A stretch of 64,000 bases of DNA from Sphingomonas oligoaromativorans (GCF_011762195.1 NZ_JAASQK010000006.1:124001-188000), one strand, 5' to 3'. Positions 18,725 to 26,358 are shown, numbered from the stretch's first letter. Made by a program: numbers and translations. The notes: generated from the letters alone by a model not told the origin.

Positions 18725-19483
18725 ATGGATGATACGCGTATCTGGACCGCCGGTCTCGTGGTGATCGGCGACGAGATTCTGTCGGGCCGCACGCCGGATC
18801 GCAATGTCGCGCAGATCGGGCTGTGGCTGAACCTCCAGGGCATAAGGCTGGCCGAGGTCCGCATCGTGGCGGACGACATGGCGGCGATCGGCGAGGCGGT
18901 GACGGCGCTCGGGGCGCGGCACGACTATCTCTTCACGACGGGCGGCATCGGCCCGACGCATGACGACATCACGGTGGAGGCGATCGCGGCGGCCCTCGGG
19001 CTGGAGGTGGTGATCCATCCCCGCGCCCGCGCCGTGCTGGAGGAGTATTACGCCACCCGCGGCGGGCTCACCGAGGCGCGGCTGCGCATGGCGCGCGTGC
19101 CGGCCGGCGCCGAGCTGATCGAGAACCGCATGTCGGGCGCGCCGGGCATCCGGCTCGGCAATATCTTCATCCTCGCGGGCGTGCCCCATATCGCCGCCCA
19201 GATGATCGACGCGCTGACCGGAACGCTGGAGGGCGGCCGCCCGCTGCTCTCGGCCGTGGTCGGCTGCTGGGTGCCCGAAAGCGAGGTGGCCGAGCTGCTC
19301 CGCGAGACCGAGCGCGGCCATGCCGGTTGCCAGATCGGCAGCTATCCCTTTTTCCGCGAGGGGCGGGTGGGCGCCAATTTCGTCATCCGCTCGACCGAGC
19401 AGGAATTGCTGGACCGCTGCGCCGAGGCATTGGTCGCGGCGCTCGGCGAGGCGGGCTATCAGGCGGTGATCGCCGGGATTTAG
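18725..19483 (+). CDS. CinA N-terminal (molybdopterin-binding-like) protein
   Basis: 252 residues of the MoCF/CinA N-terminal family: VVIGDEILSGRTPDRN, then LFTTGGIGPTHDDITVEAI, the classic signature. The C-terminal amidohydrolase domain of full CinA is absent, as in many short relatives; a role in nucleotide-pyrophosphate or NMN metabolism is possible but unproven. It ends eleven bases before the 3' end of the tRNA-Gly gene and is the last chromosomal gene before the prophage. Confidence 0.85.
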   Translation: MDDTRIWTAGLVVIGDEILSGRTPDRNVAQIGLWLNLQGIRLAEVRIVADDMAAIGEAVTALGARHDYLFTTGGIGPTHDDITVEAIAAALGLEVVIHPRARAVLEEYYATRGGLTEARLRMARVPAGAELIENRMSGAPGIRLGNIFILAGVPHIAAQMIDALTGTLEGGRPLLSAVVGCWVPESEVAELLRETERGHAGCQIGSYPFFREGRVGANFVIRSTEQELLDRCAEALVAALGEAGYQAVIAGI

Positions 19484-19493
19484 GTGCGGTCCG

Positions 19494-19567
19494 TGGAGCG
19501 GGTGAAGGGAATCGAACCCTCGTCGTAAGCTTGGGAAGCTTCTGCTCTACCATTGAGCTACACCCGC
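19494..19567 (-). tRNA. tRNA-Gly (anticodon CCC), intact copy at attL
   Basis: 74 bases with encoded CCA. It folds as a cloverleaf: acceptor GCGGGTG with CACCCGC, D-arm GCTC/GAGC, anticodon loop TTCCCAA, T-arm GAGGG / CCCTT with loop TTCGATT. Base 27-43 of the anticodon stem is mismatched. The 3' part (19494-19527) is chromosomal; the 5' 40 bases (19528-19567) are the shared attachment core. The DNA upstream of its 5' end is prophage, so its present promoter is phage-supplied. Confidence 0.95.
19528..19567. repeat. attL core (40-base direct repeat)
   Basis: Identical over 40 bases to 61837-61876. The first base differing on the left is at 19527 (a versus g), and on the right at 19568 (a versus g). 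It covers tRNA-Gly bases 1-40, from the acceptor 5' strand to just past the anticodon loop. Confidence 0.93.
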
Positions 19568-19609
19568 ACCGAATTGAAAACGCTAGGTTTTCTCGGTTGG
19601 CCCCTCTTT

Positions 19610-19641
19610 CATTCCAACGCATTCAAAGTTGGAATTCCAAC
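19610..19641. promoter_or_regulatory. left-end integrase arm-type sites
   Basis: CATTCCAAC (19610-19618), CAAAGTTGGAA (19624-19634) and the palindrome GTTGGAATTCCAAC (19628-19641) lie 43-74 bases from the core. The same CATTCCAAC and CAAAGTTGGAA occur 44-80 bases from the core at the right end. Shared motifs at matched distances are what integrase arm-binding sites look like. Confidence 0.6.
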
Positions 19642-19739
19642 GGGCGCTGTTTCGATAGCTGCCAGAGCTCGAGAGTGCAATGGGTTGCACGCATGCCTCC
19701 AAGACGGATGCAAACGTTTCCCTCCTTAACCATGACCAT

Positions 19740-19768
19740 TTGCTAAGCCCTATCATCATCACTATATG
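19740..19768 (+). promoter_or_regulatory. candidate promoter for the Panacea-type pair
   Basis: TTGCTA (19740-19745), 17 bases, TATATG (19763-19768), about 74 bases before the ATG at 19842. An upstream dyad GTGCAA-TGGG-TTGCAC (19675-19690) could be an operator or an excisionase site. Confidence 0.45.
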
Positions 19769-19841
19769 CTCGCCTTGGAACGGCGCTCTCGCCCGGCGAG
19801 TTCATCCCCCGATGGGCCGTTCTGAAGAGGGATAGGTAGAA

Positions 19842-20321
19842 ATGGCTGACGCCCGCGTCGTTGCCAATCGGCTGCTCGAAATGGCAGCGGCTGATGGTCG
19901 CAGCTTGACGCCCATGCAGGTTCTGAAGCTGGTTTACATCAGCCACGGCTGGTCGCTCGGTCTTTATGGTAAGCCCCTGATCGATCAGCCGGTCGAGGCA
20001 TGGCAGTACGGTCCTGTTATCTCCGACCTCTATAACGCGATGCGGAAATTTGGTGGCAATGCGGTCCAAGGGCCGCTGAGCATCGGCTGGGGATCGCGTG
20101 CCGAAAATCTTACTGGCCTTGAGGACGATTTGCTCGGCCAGGTCTACAAGCTGTACGGCCACATCAATGGCGTCGCACTGTCGCGGATCACTCACGCTCC
20201 GAACACGCCTTGGGCGCAGACCTATGCGCCCGGCAAGTTCGGTACGGTGATCCCGACCGATATGATTGCGGACCATTACCAGCGGCTGGCGTCTGAGCGG
20301 AGTTCGGGTGGACGAGGCTGA
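19842..20321 (+). CDS. Panacea-domain (DUF4065, SocA/GepA-like) protein, putative antitoxin
   Basis: 159 residues. The domain is recognisable from VANRLLEMAAADGRSLTPMQ, LKLVYISHGWSLGLYGKPL and DQPVEAWQYGPVISDLYN. Panacea proteins (PanA) act as antitoxins for very varied toxins, including membrane-active ones, and are common in prophages; SocA is an adaptor for ClpXP. Here it is the first of two overlapping genes, the second encoding a membrane protein. The pair sits between attL and the integrase, convergent to the early operon, so it likely has its own promoter and is on in the lysogen. Confidence 0.8.
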   Translation: MADARVVANRLLEMAAADGRSLTPMQVLKLVYISHGWSLGLYGKPLIDQPVEAWQYGPVISDLYNAMRKFGGNAVQGPLSIGWGSRAENLTGLEDDLLGQVYKLYGHINGVALSRITHAPNTPWAQTYAPGKFGTVIPTDMIADHYQRLASERSSGGRG

Positions 20322-20838
20322 AGAACCCGTCCGCGCCGTCATCCCTGGCCTTCCTCCGACGGAGGAAGCTGCGGCCGCTGGATTCTTGCCGGGAGCCGTG
20401 GCGGCCGAGGCGGAGGCGGCGGAGTTTTCCAGCGGGCTCACTTGGGATGAGTTGAAGCTCCGGGCTGCCATCCCGGAGCTGTTTGACAATTCGACCCCAT
20501 CTTTGCCTGTTGACCCGCGGCCCCTTGATGCGGCTCAGCAAGAAGCCGCCGATTTCAGCAGTGGCAAGTCTCGAGATGAGCTGGCGGAAGAGGCTTTTCG
20601 CGGCGAACATCGCCGGAACGAGAAGTTTCGAAATCACTTTGAGGTGATGGCCATCTGCGCGCTCTGGCTGACGGCCATCGCGGTGACCGGCATCGGTTCG
20701 GTCTGGCTGCTTCACATGGTGCTGCCGGCGAATCGTCGTTGGCTGTCCAGCGAGGATCTGTCCCACATTCAGAGCATCGTGACGGCTGGCTTGCTGGTCG
20801 GCGTGATCGGTAACCACTTCAAGAAGCGCCTAAACTAG
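20308..20838 (+). CDS. two-span membrane protein paired with the Panacea protein; putative toxin/effector
   Basis: 176 residues from GTG 20308, chosen for the GGAG five bases upstream and a 14-base overlap with the previous gene; an ATG at 20266 is possible. The N-terminal half is acidic and carries an internal duplication: AAEFSSGLTWDEL and AADFSSGKSRDEL. The C-terminal part has a hydrophobic span (VMAICALWLTAIAVTGIGSV) and a second (IQSIVTAGLLVGVIG) with a basic tail HFKKRLN. No family is recognised. Toxin function is inferred from the partner. Its stop shares CTAG with the convergent integrase stop. Confidence 0.6.
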   Translation: MDEAEEPVRAVIPGLPPTEEAAAAGFLPGAVAAEAEAAEFSSGLTWDELKLRAAIPELFDNSTPSLPVDPRPLDAAQQEAADFSSGKSRDELAEEAFRGEHRRNEKFRNHFEVMAICALWLTAIAVTGIGSVWLLHMVLPANRRWLSSEDLSHIQSIVTAGLLVGVIGNHFKKRLN

Positions 20839-22172
20839 GCCGCTGAGCCTGTCTGGGCCTGCTCGCCATGATCGGCAGCCTTTTCGCTGCGACCATGCAT
20901 TGCCAGCACCGCGATCGCAGCCTGGCGCGTGGTGCGGGGGCCGTAGATCTCGAGCATCGCCTCGATCGTCTTGATGCTGTGCCCGGTGATCGAAGCGATC
21001 AGGCCGGGCTCGAGGTTCTTCTCCAGCGCGCGCACGACGCGGGTGCGGCGCAAGTCGCGGAACTCGAGCTCGGCGAGGCGTGGGTAAGGCTGCGCGCCCT
21101 TGGCTCGCGCTTCGGCCGGTGGGTTGATCGCCCAGTCGCGCGCCTTGGCGAACTGGCGATGGAACTGGCGGGTCGTCCAGGGCAGCCCCGTCTTGTCGTC
21201 GAGCAGGAGAACGGTCTGCGGGGGATCCATCGCGAGGTTGCGCTTGAACGCCTCCTCGATGCGCGTGCGCAGCGGCCGCACGATCGGCACGCCAACCCAC
21301 TTCTTGGTTTTCCCCTGGCGCTGGGTGAGGCCCATCAGCTCCTCGTCGTCGCCGCGCAGCGCGTCCATCAACGTCGGGTCGTGGAGATGCACCGGCTTCC
21401 AATGCTGCCGGCTGATCTTGAGAATGTCGGCATGGCGCTGGCCGTAATATTCCGCGATCTCGACGGCGAGGGCGAGGCTGGGATAGCCGATCGCTTCCGC
21501 GCCCCGGGCGAATGCCTCGATGTCCGCGCGGCCGCCGTCCTCGTCCCACACGGCATCGCGGGGCGGAGGGGTGGCGAGCTCGAAGTTGACGGCCGGGTTG
21601 GCGTCCTTCGAAAGCAAGCCCCGGCGGATCCCATGTTCGAACAGCTGGCGGAGCACGCGCAGCGTGTTGTGGGCGCGGTGGTGCTGAATCTCGCCGTCGT
21701 CATTGGGCTGCATCAGCGCATTGCGGAGCTTGATGACGCGCTCCTTCGTGATGGTGGCGATCGCCACGCCCGTCGACCATTGTTCGATGATGTTGAGGCC
21801 GGTGCGATAGGCCTTCGCCGTGTTGGGCGAGAGCGGCTCGCCCAGCGTCGGATTGCGCTGTACGGCCGGCAGCAGATATTGCCTCTCGCGCTCGGCAATC
21901 TCCTTGCGGTAGCCGTCGATCATATCGTCCATCGTCGCGCGACGGATGATCTTCGCTACCTCGCGGGGCTTTTCGCCGCCCTCGCGCCAGCTGGTGACCT
22001 TCTCGTTCTGGGCTTCGGCCGCGCTGATCGCGGCGACGAGATCCTGTCCGAGCGAGATCGCCTTCCAGCCGTGCTTTGAGAGCGCGGCCGATGGCTGCCA
22101 GTAATAGCGGATGCCCCCGGCGGTGTCCTTCGAGACGAGGCAGGGGATTTTCTTGCCGAGTATGTTGGCCAT
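20835..22172 (-). CDS. int: tyrosine recombinase integrase
   Basis: 445 residues. A SAM-like core-binding domain is followed by the catalytic domain: the first Arg in YYGQRHADILKISRQHW, DLRRTRVVRAL with the second Arg (the box II position usually His is Arg here), TGHS, and the nucleophile in LEIYGP (about Tyr410). It should join attP to the tRNA-Gly core. It is the last gene of the leftward early operon and lies 1.3 kb from attL, with the Panacea pair in between. A 42-base gap and no strong Shine-Dalgarno precede it. Confidence 0.93.
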   Translation of the reverse strand: MANILGKKIPCLVSKDTAGGIRYYWQPSAALSKHGWKAISLGQDLVAAISAAEAQNEKVTSWREGGEKPREVAKIIRRATMDDMIDGYRKEIAERERQYLLPAVQRNPTLGEPLSPNTAKAYRTGLNIIEQWSTGVAIATITKERVIKLRNALMQPNDDGEIQHHRAHNTLRVLRQLFEHGIRRGLLSKDANPAVNFELATPPPRDAVWDEDGGRADIEAFARGAEAIGYPSLALAVEIAEYYGQRHADILKISRQHWKPVHLHDPTLMDALRGDDEELMGLTQRQGKTKKWVGVPIVRPLRTRIEEAFKRNLAMDPPQTVLLLDDKTGLPWTTRQFHRQFAKARDWAINPPAEARAKGAQPYPRLAELEFRDLRRTRVVRALEKNLEPGLIASITGHSIKTIEAMLEIYGPRTTRQAAIAVLAMHGRSEKAADHGEQAQTGSAA

Positions 22173-22214
22173 GAGCGGGCGAGCCTGTGGCGTGAGGGAA
22201 GGATGATGCGCGGA

Positions 22215-22895
22215 TCAGGCCGCGTTGTCGAGCGCCTGCACAGTGGAGCGCCGATCGGCGCGCCACATGCGGCAATGTTCGGTGAGCCAGGCGCGATCGG
22301 CGGGATCAACCGGCCGAGCCCAGCGGGCGCCGGCGTCGATCTGAGCGAGCTCCCATTCGATGCGCGGCACCTCAAAGTTCCGGAACATCGCGCAGCGCTG
22401 GCCGACCGGCTGGTCGAACAGGCAGTCGGACCAGACGAAGCCGTCTACCCAGTAGCGCCAGTGAACTGCCTCGAGCCGTTCCATCTGCAGCGTGGCATCC
22501 ACCTTGTTGAGGCGGTTCGCCTCGATGCGTCGGGGATAGGCGTTGCGCCGCATCGCGAGCTCGCGGCGCAGCTCACGCACCTTGGCGTCCCAGGACACCA
22601 AGGCGAGCTTGCGCTCGGCGCGCCGGGCGGAGACGTGCTCGGCCCAGATTTGGGGCGAGCGGTCGGCGTAGCTGCAGCAGTCGGCGATGATCTCATCCCA
22701 GACGAGGATGTGATGCTCGGCCTCCTGCGGGCTCATGCCGCGTCCCTGCCTGACCAGCATGGGATAGAAATCGCGGCGGTGCCGGATCTCGTTGCGCAGC
22801 TCCTCCTCCTGCTCCTCCTCGCGGATCGACCAAGGCGGCCGGTGCGACAGGGGGGACATGGGCGTGAAGCCGAAATCGAGCGGACGGGCGTTCAT
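22215..22895 (-). CDS. hypothetical phage protein, 226 aa
   Basis: A charged, mostly helical protein with many Trp residues (DFYPMLVRQGRGMSPQEAEH, MERLEAVHWRYWVDGFVW). I do not recognise the family. Its ATG overlaps the upstream stop by four bases, so it is part of the early operon. The N-terminal third has an acidic stretch EEEQEEEL. Probably an accessory early function. Confidence 0.7.
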   Translation of the reverse strand: MNARPLDFGFTPMSPLSHRPPWSIREEEQEEELRNEIRHRRDFYPMLVRQGRGMSPQEAEHHILVWDEIIADCCSYADRSPQIWAEHVSARRAERKLALVSWDAKVRELRRELAMRRNAYPRRIEANRLNKVDATLQMERLEAVHWRYWVDGFVWSDCLFDQPVGQRCAMFRNFEVPRIEWELAQIDAGARWARPVDPADRAWLTEHCRMWRADRRSTVQALDNAA

Positions 22896-23290
22896 AGGCT
22901 TTCGAACCCCTTGGATTTACGAAGGCTGACATAAGCGACGGCCGACATGCGTCCGCCTTCCCGGTCCTCTTTCGCCCAGCGATCGAGCAGGCGACGGCTC
23001 GCCTGGCGGGCATAGGTGCCGGTGACGGTATCGCCGCGCGAACCGTCGCGGGTGATGCGGGCTGCCAGCTGCAGCGGTGTGAGCACGCGGCCGCGCGTGG
23101 TCTGGCGGTTGTGCCAGGCCTGCTTGTGCGGATCGGTGCAGAATAATTGATTGGGATGCCCCGGCACGAAGCTCAGGCCGCATTCCGGGCAGGGATGGCC
23201 GCCAGGGCGCTGTAGCGCCTGCGACGGCCCGAGAGGTGCCGGGGAAGCCCCGGCACGCTCAGAGGGCGTCTCTGGCAGACCGTGTAACAC
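22892..23290 (-). CDS. phage zinc-finger-like protein, about 132 aa
   Basis: Contains a CPECGLSFVP ... LFCTDPHKQAWHNRQTTRGR segment resembling short Cys-rich zinc-binding modules of phage proteins. The second Cys pair is replaced by Cys and His. A helical basic C-terminus follows (YARQASRRLLDRWAKED). The start is taken as GTG 23290, two bases after the upstream stop; an in-frame ORF runs further but overlaps that gene. Early operon member; a nucleic-acid-binding role is inferred only. Confidence 0.6.
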   Translation of the reverse strand: MLHGLPETPSERAGASPAPLGPSQALQRPGGHPCPECGLSFVPGHPNQLFCTDPHKQAWHNRQTTRGRVLTPLQLAARITRDGSRGDTVTGTYARQASRRLLDRWAKEDREGGRMSAVAYVSLRKSKGFESL

Positions 23291-23292
23291 GG

Positions 23293-23877
23293 TCAGCCCT
23301 GACTCTCGCCGGGCGCGATCCAAACGGCGGTAGCGCAGCCTTCGCCGTGCTTTTGGTCGCAGCGGACAGCTTCCCAACAACTGGCGCAATAATGGCCCAT
23401 CGTCTCATCGCAGGCCATGTATCCGCGGGCCAGAGGGGCGCCGCAGGCCGTGCAACCATCGCTTGCGGCAGCTGCGGCTTCGTCCACGGGAGCATCGGAA
23501 ATCGCCGGCTCGCCCTCGTACGGCACGCGACTGGCGAACGCCTCCAGCGCTTTGTCCAGATCGCGGCTTTCAGAAGATGTGTCGTTGCGCGCATCCCAGA
23601 AGATGCGCGCCGCAATGACCAACGCATGCACGTCGCCGGGTACGCCGGGCGCAGATGCTGCGGACCGCAGGCAGTCCGCGATGGAGTGCCGCTGGTTCCA
23701 GAGCCACTCGATCAGCTTGCCGTCAGCGCGGTGCTGATATTCGCCGATCTCCTGGTGGTGGCATTTGGTCAGATCCGCGAAGCTGTCCGCGAAGTAGCGG
23801 CCGTCATCGGTCAAATCCTCCTGCGTGGCCTTGGCGATCAGCCCCTCCAGTACGGTCGGGTCGAGGGCCGCGATCAT
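23293..23877 (-). CDS. hypothetical phage protein with C-terminal zinc cluster, 194 aa
   Basis: The N-terminal two thirds are helical (FADSFADLTKCHHQEIGEYQ). The C-terminal segment has CTACGAPL, then GHYCASCWEAVRCDQ and EGC, consistent with a treble-clef or ribbon zinc site. The start MIAALDPTVLEGL at 23877 overlaps the thermonuclease-like gene's stop by four bases. A longer in-frame reading exists but runs through that gene and is rejected. Confidence 0.65.
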   Translation of the reverse strand: MIAALDPTVLEGLIAKATQEDLTDDGRYFADSFADLTKCHHQEIGEYQHRADGKLIEWLWNQRHSIADCLRSAASAPGVPGDVHALVIAARIFWDARNDTSSESRDLDKALEAFASRVPYEGEPAISDAPVDEAAAAASDGCTACGAPLARGYMACDETMGHYCASCWEAVRCDQKHGEGCATAVWIAPGESQG

Positions 23878-24224
23878 GAGTGCGGCCACTGGATGGCGTG
23901 GCCGGTGCGCAGCTGCTCCTCGCCGACGTCGACGCCGGCGACGGTGCAGCGGGCCACGATGCGGCCATAGCGGTCGAACGGGGAGCCGCCGCGCGGGCTG
24001 GCGCTGACCGGCTCGCAGCGGAGCTCGCCGCGATCGAGCAGGGCCGTCAGTGCGTCGCGTGCGGCGATCGGATCGCCCGGGGCGCAGCTGCGGCCGCGAC
24101 GGCAATGGCCGGGCATCTCCGGCGCATCGATGCGTGCGAGGCGGATATGCTCCGGCCGGTTCGAGCAGGCCAGTGTGTCGCCATCGATGGCGAGCGCGTG
24201 GGCGCAGATGAAAGCGGTGATCAT
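23874..24224 (-). CDS. thermonuclease (SNase)-like protein
   Basis: 116 residues with a staphylococcal-nuclease OB-fold pattern: AIDGDTLAC (metal-binding Asp), IRLARIDAPEMPGH (catalytic Arg region), DRYGRIVARCTVAGVDVGEE and a final helix QLRTGHAIQW. No signal peptide, so it acts in the cytoplasm. It could degrade host or competitor nucleic acid or serve as a DNA-processing factor in replication. The usual third catalytic Arg may be the one in YGRIV. ATGA overlaps on both sides fix both ends. Confidence 0.75.
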   Translation of the reverse strand: MITAFICAHALAIDGDTLACSNRPEHIRLARIDAPEMPGHCRRGRSCAPGDPIAARDALTALLDRGELRCEPVSASPRGGSPFDRYGRIVARCTVAGVDVGEEQLRTGHAIQWPHS

Positions 24225-24739
24225 AGCAGAAGGTTCTCCACGGCGTTGGAGGCGTCGCACCACTTCCAGAAGCCCTGGGCGCCACGCATCGGAATGGGGT
24301 CGGCGAATGGTTGGACATCCAACATGGGCCATCCCCAATTCTGGTCCTGAGGGCGGTCGCTATCGATCGGGAAACCCAGATCGCCGGCGAGCCGTGGCTC
24401 GCCGATAACGACCGTTCCAAGGCCAGCCGAGAGTGGGAGGCGGATGCCGCCATCATAGATATTGAGCAGAAACGGCAGGGCTTTGTACACATCGAGCGCG
24501 GTCGGATGCTCTACCGGCCGCTGTTCCTCGATTGCGTTGACCTCATGGATGACGGACTGGATGAGGCCCCAGATCTCCTCTGTCGTAGTTCTGCGGGCGC
24601 CAGCGTGGATGACAATGCGCTTACCGACCATCGACGCAGGAGCTTTCCATCTCCGCCATTCGTATGGTTTCGCGCCGAGCATGATCAGGGACGCCCATGG
24701 CTGCCAGATCGTGAGAGCCTTCGTAGCTCCTTCCGTCAT
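24221..24739 (-). CDS. ASCH (PUA-like) domain protein
   Basis: 172 residues. The N-terminus TKALTIWQPWASLIMLGAKP then YEWRRWKAP is the typical ASCH domain signature, and GKRIVIHAG closes the sheet. ASCH proteins bind RNA or modified nucleosides (some are amidohydrolases of acetylcytidine); the role in phages is unclear. It overlaps both neighbours by four bases in the early operon. Confidence 0.8.
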   Translation of the reverse strand: MTEGATKALTIWQPWASLIMLGAKPYEWRRWKAPASMVGKRIVIHAGARRTTTEEIWGLIQSVIHEVNAIEEQRPVEHPTALDVYKALPFLLNIYDGGIRLPLSAGLGTVVIGEPRLAGDLGFPIDSDRPQDQNWGWPMLDVQPFADPIPMRGAQGFWKWCDASNAVENLLL

Positions 24740-25155
24740 GCCATTTGTTCCTCTAATGTTCTTACATGGGCAACAAGCGCTTCGAGACGCTCTTCGACTG
24801 TTTCCGACACGGCACGGACGCCGTGGTGGAGTGTCAGGCCTGCGGTCATTGGATCCCGCTGACGATGGTCACGCTCCTGAAGATGGACGGGATCGAGCCG
24901 AGCTTTCCGTTCTGGCGCGCCGAGCGACGGTTCCGCTGTTCGAAATGCGGTCAGAAGCGGAGCCGGGTTTACCCGGGGACGCGGCCGCACGAGTGGAAGG
25001 GCAATCGATAGCCCGGTGCGGCGCATGAGGTATGCCTGGTTGCGGATGGCTTGCTTGCTGCGCCCCGGCAGGAGCGGCAGGCAGGCCGTCGCCTTCCCCG
25101 TTGGGTAGTGGCGGCGGATCACCGCCATCTCCTCGAAGGTCCAGTCGCGCCTCAC
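24736..25155 (-). CDS. SANT/GcrA-like helix-turn-helix protein, 139 aa
   Basis: The N-terminal 45 residues (RDWTFEEMAVIRRHYPTGKA, then LPGRSKQAIRNQAYLM) look like a SANT/GcrA-type DNA-binding module. The C-terminus ends in a coiled-coil-like helix (EERLEALVAHVRTLEEQM). The middle is Pro/Arg-rich and may be unstructured. Four-base overlaps at both ends support the reading frame. The last two thirds lie antisense to the small plus-strand zinc-ribbon ORF at 24766, so one of the two in that overlap may not be expressed. Confidence 0.6.
   Translation of the reverse strand: MRRDWTFEEMAVIRRHYPTGKATACLPLLPGRSKQAIRNQAYLMRRTGLSIALPLVRPRPRVNPAPLLTAFRTAEPSLGAPERKARLDPVHLQERDHRQRDPMTAGLTLHHGVRAVSETVEERLEALVAHVRTLEEQMA
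24766..25011 (+). CDS. small zinc-ribbon protein, antisense to an early gene
   Basis: 81 residues with two Cys pairs, ECQACGHW and RCSKCGQK, spaced as a zinc ribbon, and a basic end. Small proteins of this kind are recalled in sphingomonads and their phages. It lies wholly inside the reverse-strand gene 24736-25155. A rightward gene here would be read against the early operon, so it may be expressed in the lysogen only, or be a remnant. Moderate confidence because the protein looks too sensible to be a shadow. Confidence 0.45.
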   Translation: MGNKRFETLFDCFRHGTDAVVECQACGHWIPLTMVTLLKMDGIEPSFPFWRAERRFRCSKCGQKRSRVYPGTRPHEWKGNR

Positions 25156-25970
25156 GCCGCGCGCCTCGTCAGCTGATCCTCGATTGCGTAGCGCATGGCC
25201 GTTTCCGGCAGTTCGCCATGCTTCGCCTGGCGCCGGAGCATCTGGGCATACCAGTCGGATTGCTTCCGCATGCGCAGCGCGGCCGCGAGCTGACCGGCGT
25301 TACAAGGGCTGCTCTCCTGGAGCTGGTAGAGGCCGCGCAGGATGCTCCCCGAATAGCGGAGCACCTCTTCCGGGTAGGCCAGCGCGATCGCCGCCAACGC
25401 CTCGCGCGTGCGGTCCTCGCCAATCCGGCGGATCGCAGTTTTCAATCCCTGAACAGCCGAGATTTGACCCGGTTTCCAGCAGCTGAAGTTGGTGCTCGAT
25501 GCTACCTCGAGTCCGGCATCTCCAAGCACGCGCACTGCCTGTAACGCCGCCTCGTCGCCGGCGGCGACCGCGGCGCGGAAGGTATCGACCGGCGACATGG
25601 CCCGACGTTTGGTGTTGACGGCCACAAAGCAGGCCGCCTCGTCTGCGACGGTCTCGAAGCTCGAGATGATGCACGGCAGGAACTGGATGTCACCGCGCAT
25701 GCGGGCGGCCTCCAGTCGGTGCTGACCGTCGATGACGTAGAAGCGGCTGGCGCCGTCCTCGGCGCGACGGGCGACGGTGAGCGGCGCGCACAGCCGCCAG
25801 TCCCAGGCTTCCGCGATCGCGCGGATCGCCTTGCGGCTGTCCTGCCCCTCAGTCGAGCGCTGGTAGCTCGGATCGATCAGCAGCTCGCGGACGGGGCGCT
25901 GCTCGATCGAGGGCGGATAGCCCTTTGGCGGGGCGAAGGCAGTCTTCGAGGGGGCAGTCTTTCCAGCCAT
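25152..25970 (-). CDS. ParB/sulfiredoxin-fold protein
   Basis: 272 residues. The N-domain shows the ParB/Srx pattern: RPVRELLIDPSYQR, FYVIDGQHRLEAARM (the DGQHR motif), then CFVAVNTKRRAMSP. Members include ParB NTPases, DndB-like proteins and nucleases; phage forms are mostly uncharacterised. The start at 25970 is fixed by GAGGAG seven bases upstream; an in-frame ATG at 26027 lies in the preceding gene. A role in DNA binding or modification sensing is inferred. Confidence 0.75.
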   Translation of the reverse strand: MAGKTAPSKTAFAPPKGYPPSIEQRPVRELLIDPSYQRSTEGQDSRKAIRAIAEAWDWRLCAPLTVARRAEDGASRFYVIDGQHRLEAARMRGDIQFLPCIISSFETVADEAACFVAVNTKRRAMSPVDTFRAAVAAGDEAALQAVRVLGDAGLEVASSTNFSCWKPGQISAVQGLKTAIRRIGEDRTREALAAIALAYPEEVLRYSGSILRGLYQLQESSPCNAGQLAAALRMRKQSDWYAQMLRRQAKHGELPETAMRYAIEDQLTRRAA

Positions 25971-25981
25971 GCGTGCGCTCC

Positions 25982-26137
25982 TCAACAGATGCGGCCGAGC
26001 CCGATCTCCGCGATCAGGCCGAGCCACTGGATGGTGATGTGGAAGCCGTCGAACTCGTCGGCCTCGTCGACGCCGGGACCGCCCCAGCGGCCGCGTTCAA
26101 AGCGGGGGATGAGGTGGTGGAGGATCTTCCCGGCCAT
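25982..26137 (-). CDS. small hypothetical phage protein, 51 aa
   Basis: Starts MAGKILHHLIPRFERGRWG and ends LIAEIGLGRIC. Its ATG shares a base with the upstream stop (TGATG) and it ends 12 bases before the ParB-like start, fully inside the operon's tight packing. Acidic middle (DEADEFDGF). Function unknown. Confidence 0.6.
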   Translation of the reverse strand: MAGKILHHLIPRFERGRWGGPGVDEADEFDGFHITIQWLGLIAEIGLGRIC

Positions 26138-26358
26138 CAGCATTGTTCGCCGTAGGCGGTGATACCGCGCTCAGTGATCGACCAGAGGCGGTTGACCGAT
26201 AGTCCACCAGTGCGCTTTTGAATGATCTCGCTGCTGACCAGTTGCTGGGTCTGCAGGGCATTCATCGTCGGATGATCGTAGCGGAGGGCTATCGACCCCC
26301 AACGGACATTCCGCAGCATGCGCTTTTCCACGGCGGTGAGCACGGGGAGCGCGCTCAT
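26137..26358 (-). CDS. small winged-helix-like phage protein, 73 aa
   Basis: The sequence (LTAVEKRMLRNVRWGSIA; LQTQQLVSSEIIQKR; LWSITERGITAYGEQ) has the helix-helix-strand run of a small winged helix, with a wing ending in ITERGI as in many marR-like and phage wHTH proteins. TGATG overlaps with both neighbours. DNA binding is inferred. Confidence 0.6.
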   Translation of the reverse strand: MSALPVLTAVEKRMLRNVRWGSIALRYDHPTMNALQTQQLVSSEIIQKRTGGLSVNRLWSITERGITAYGEQC

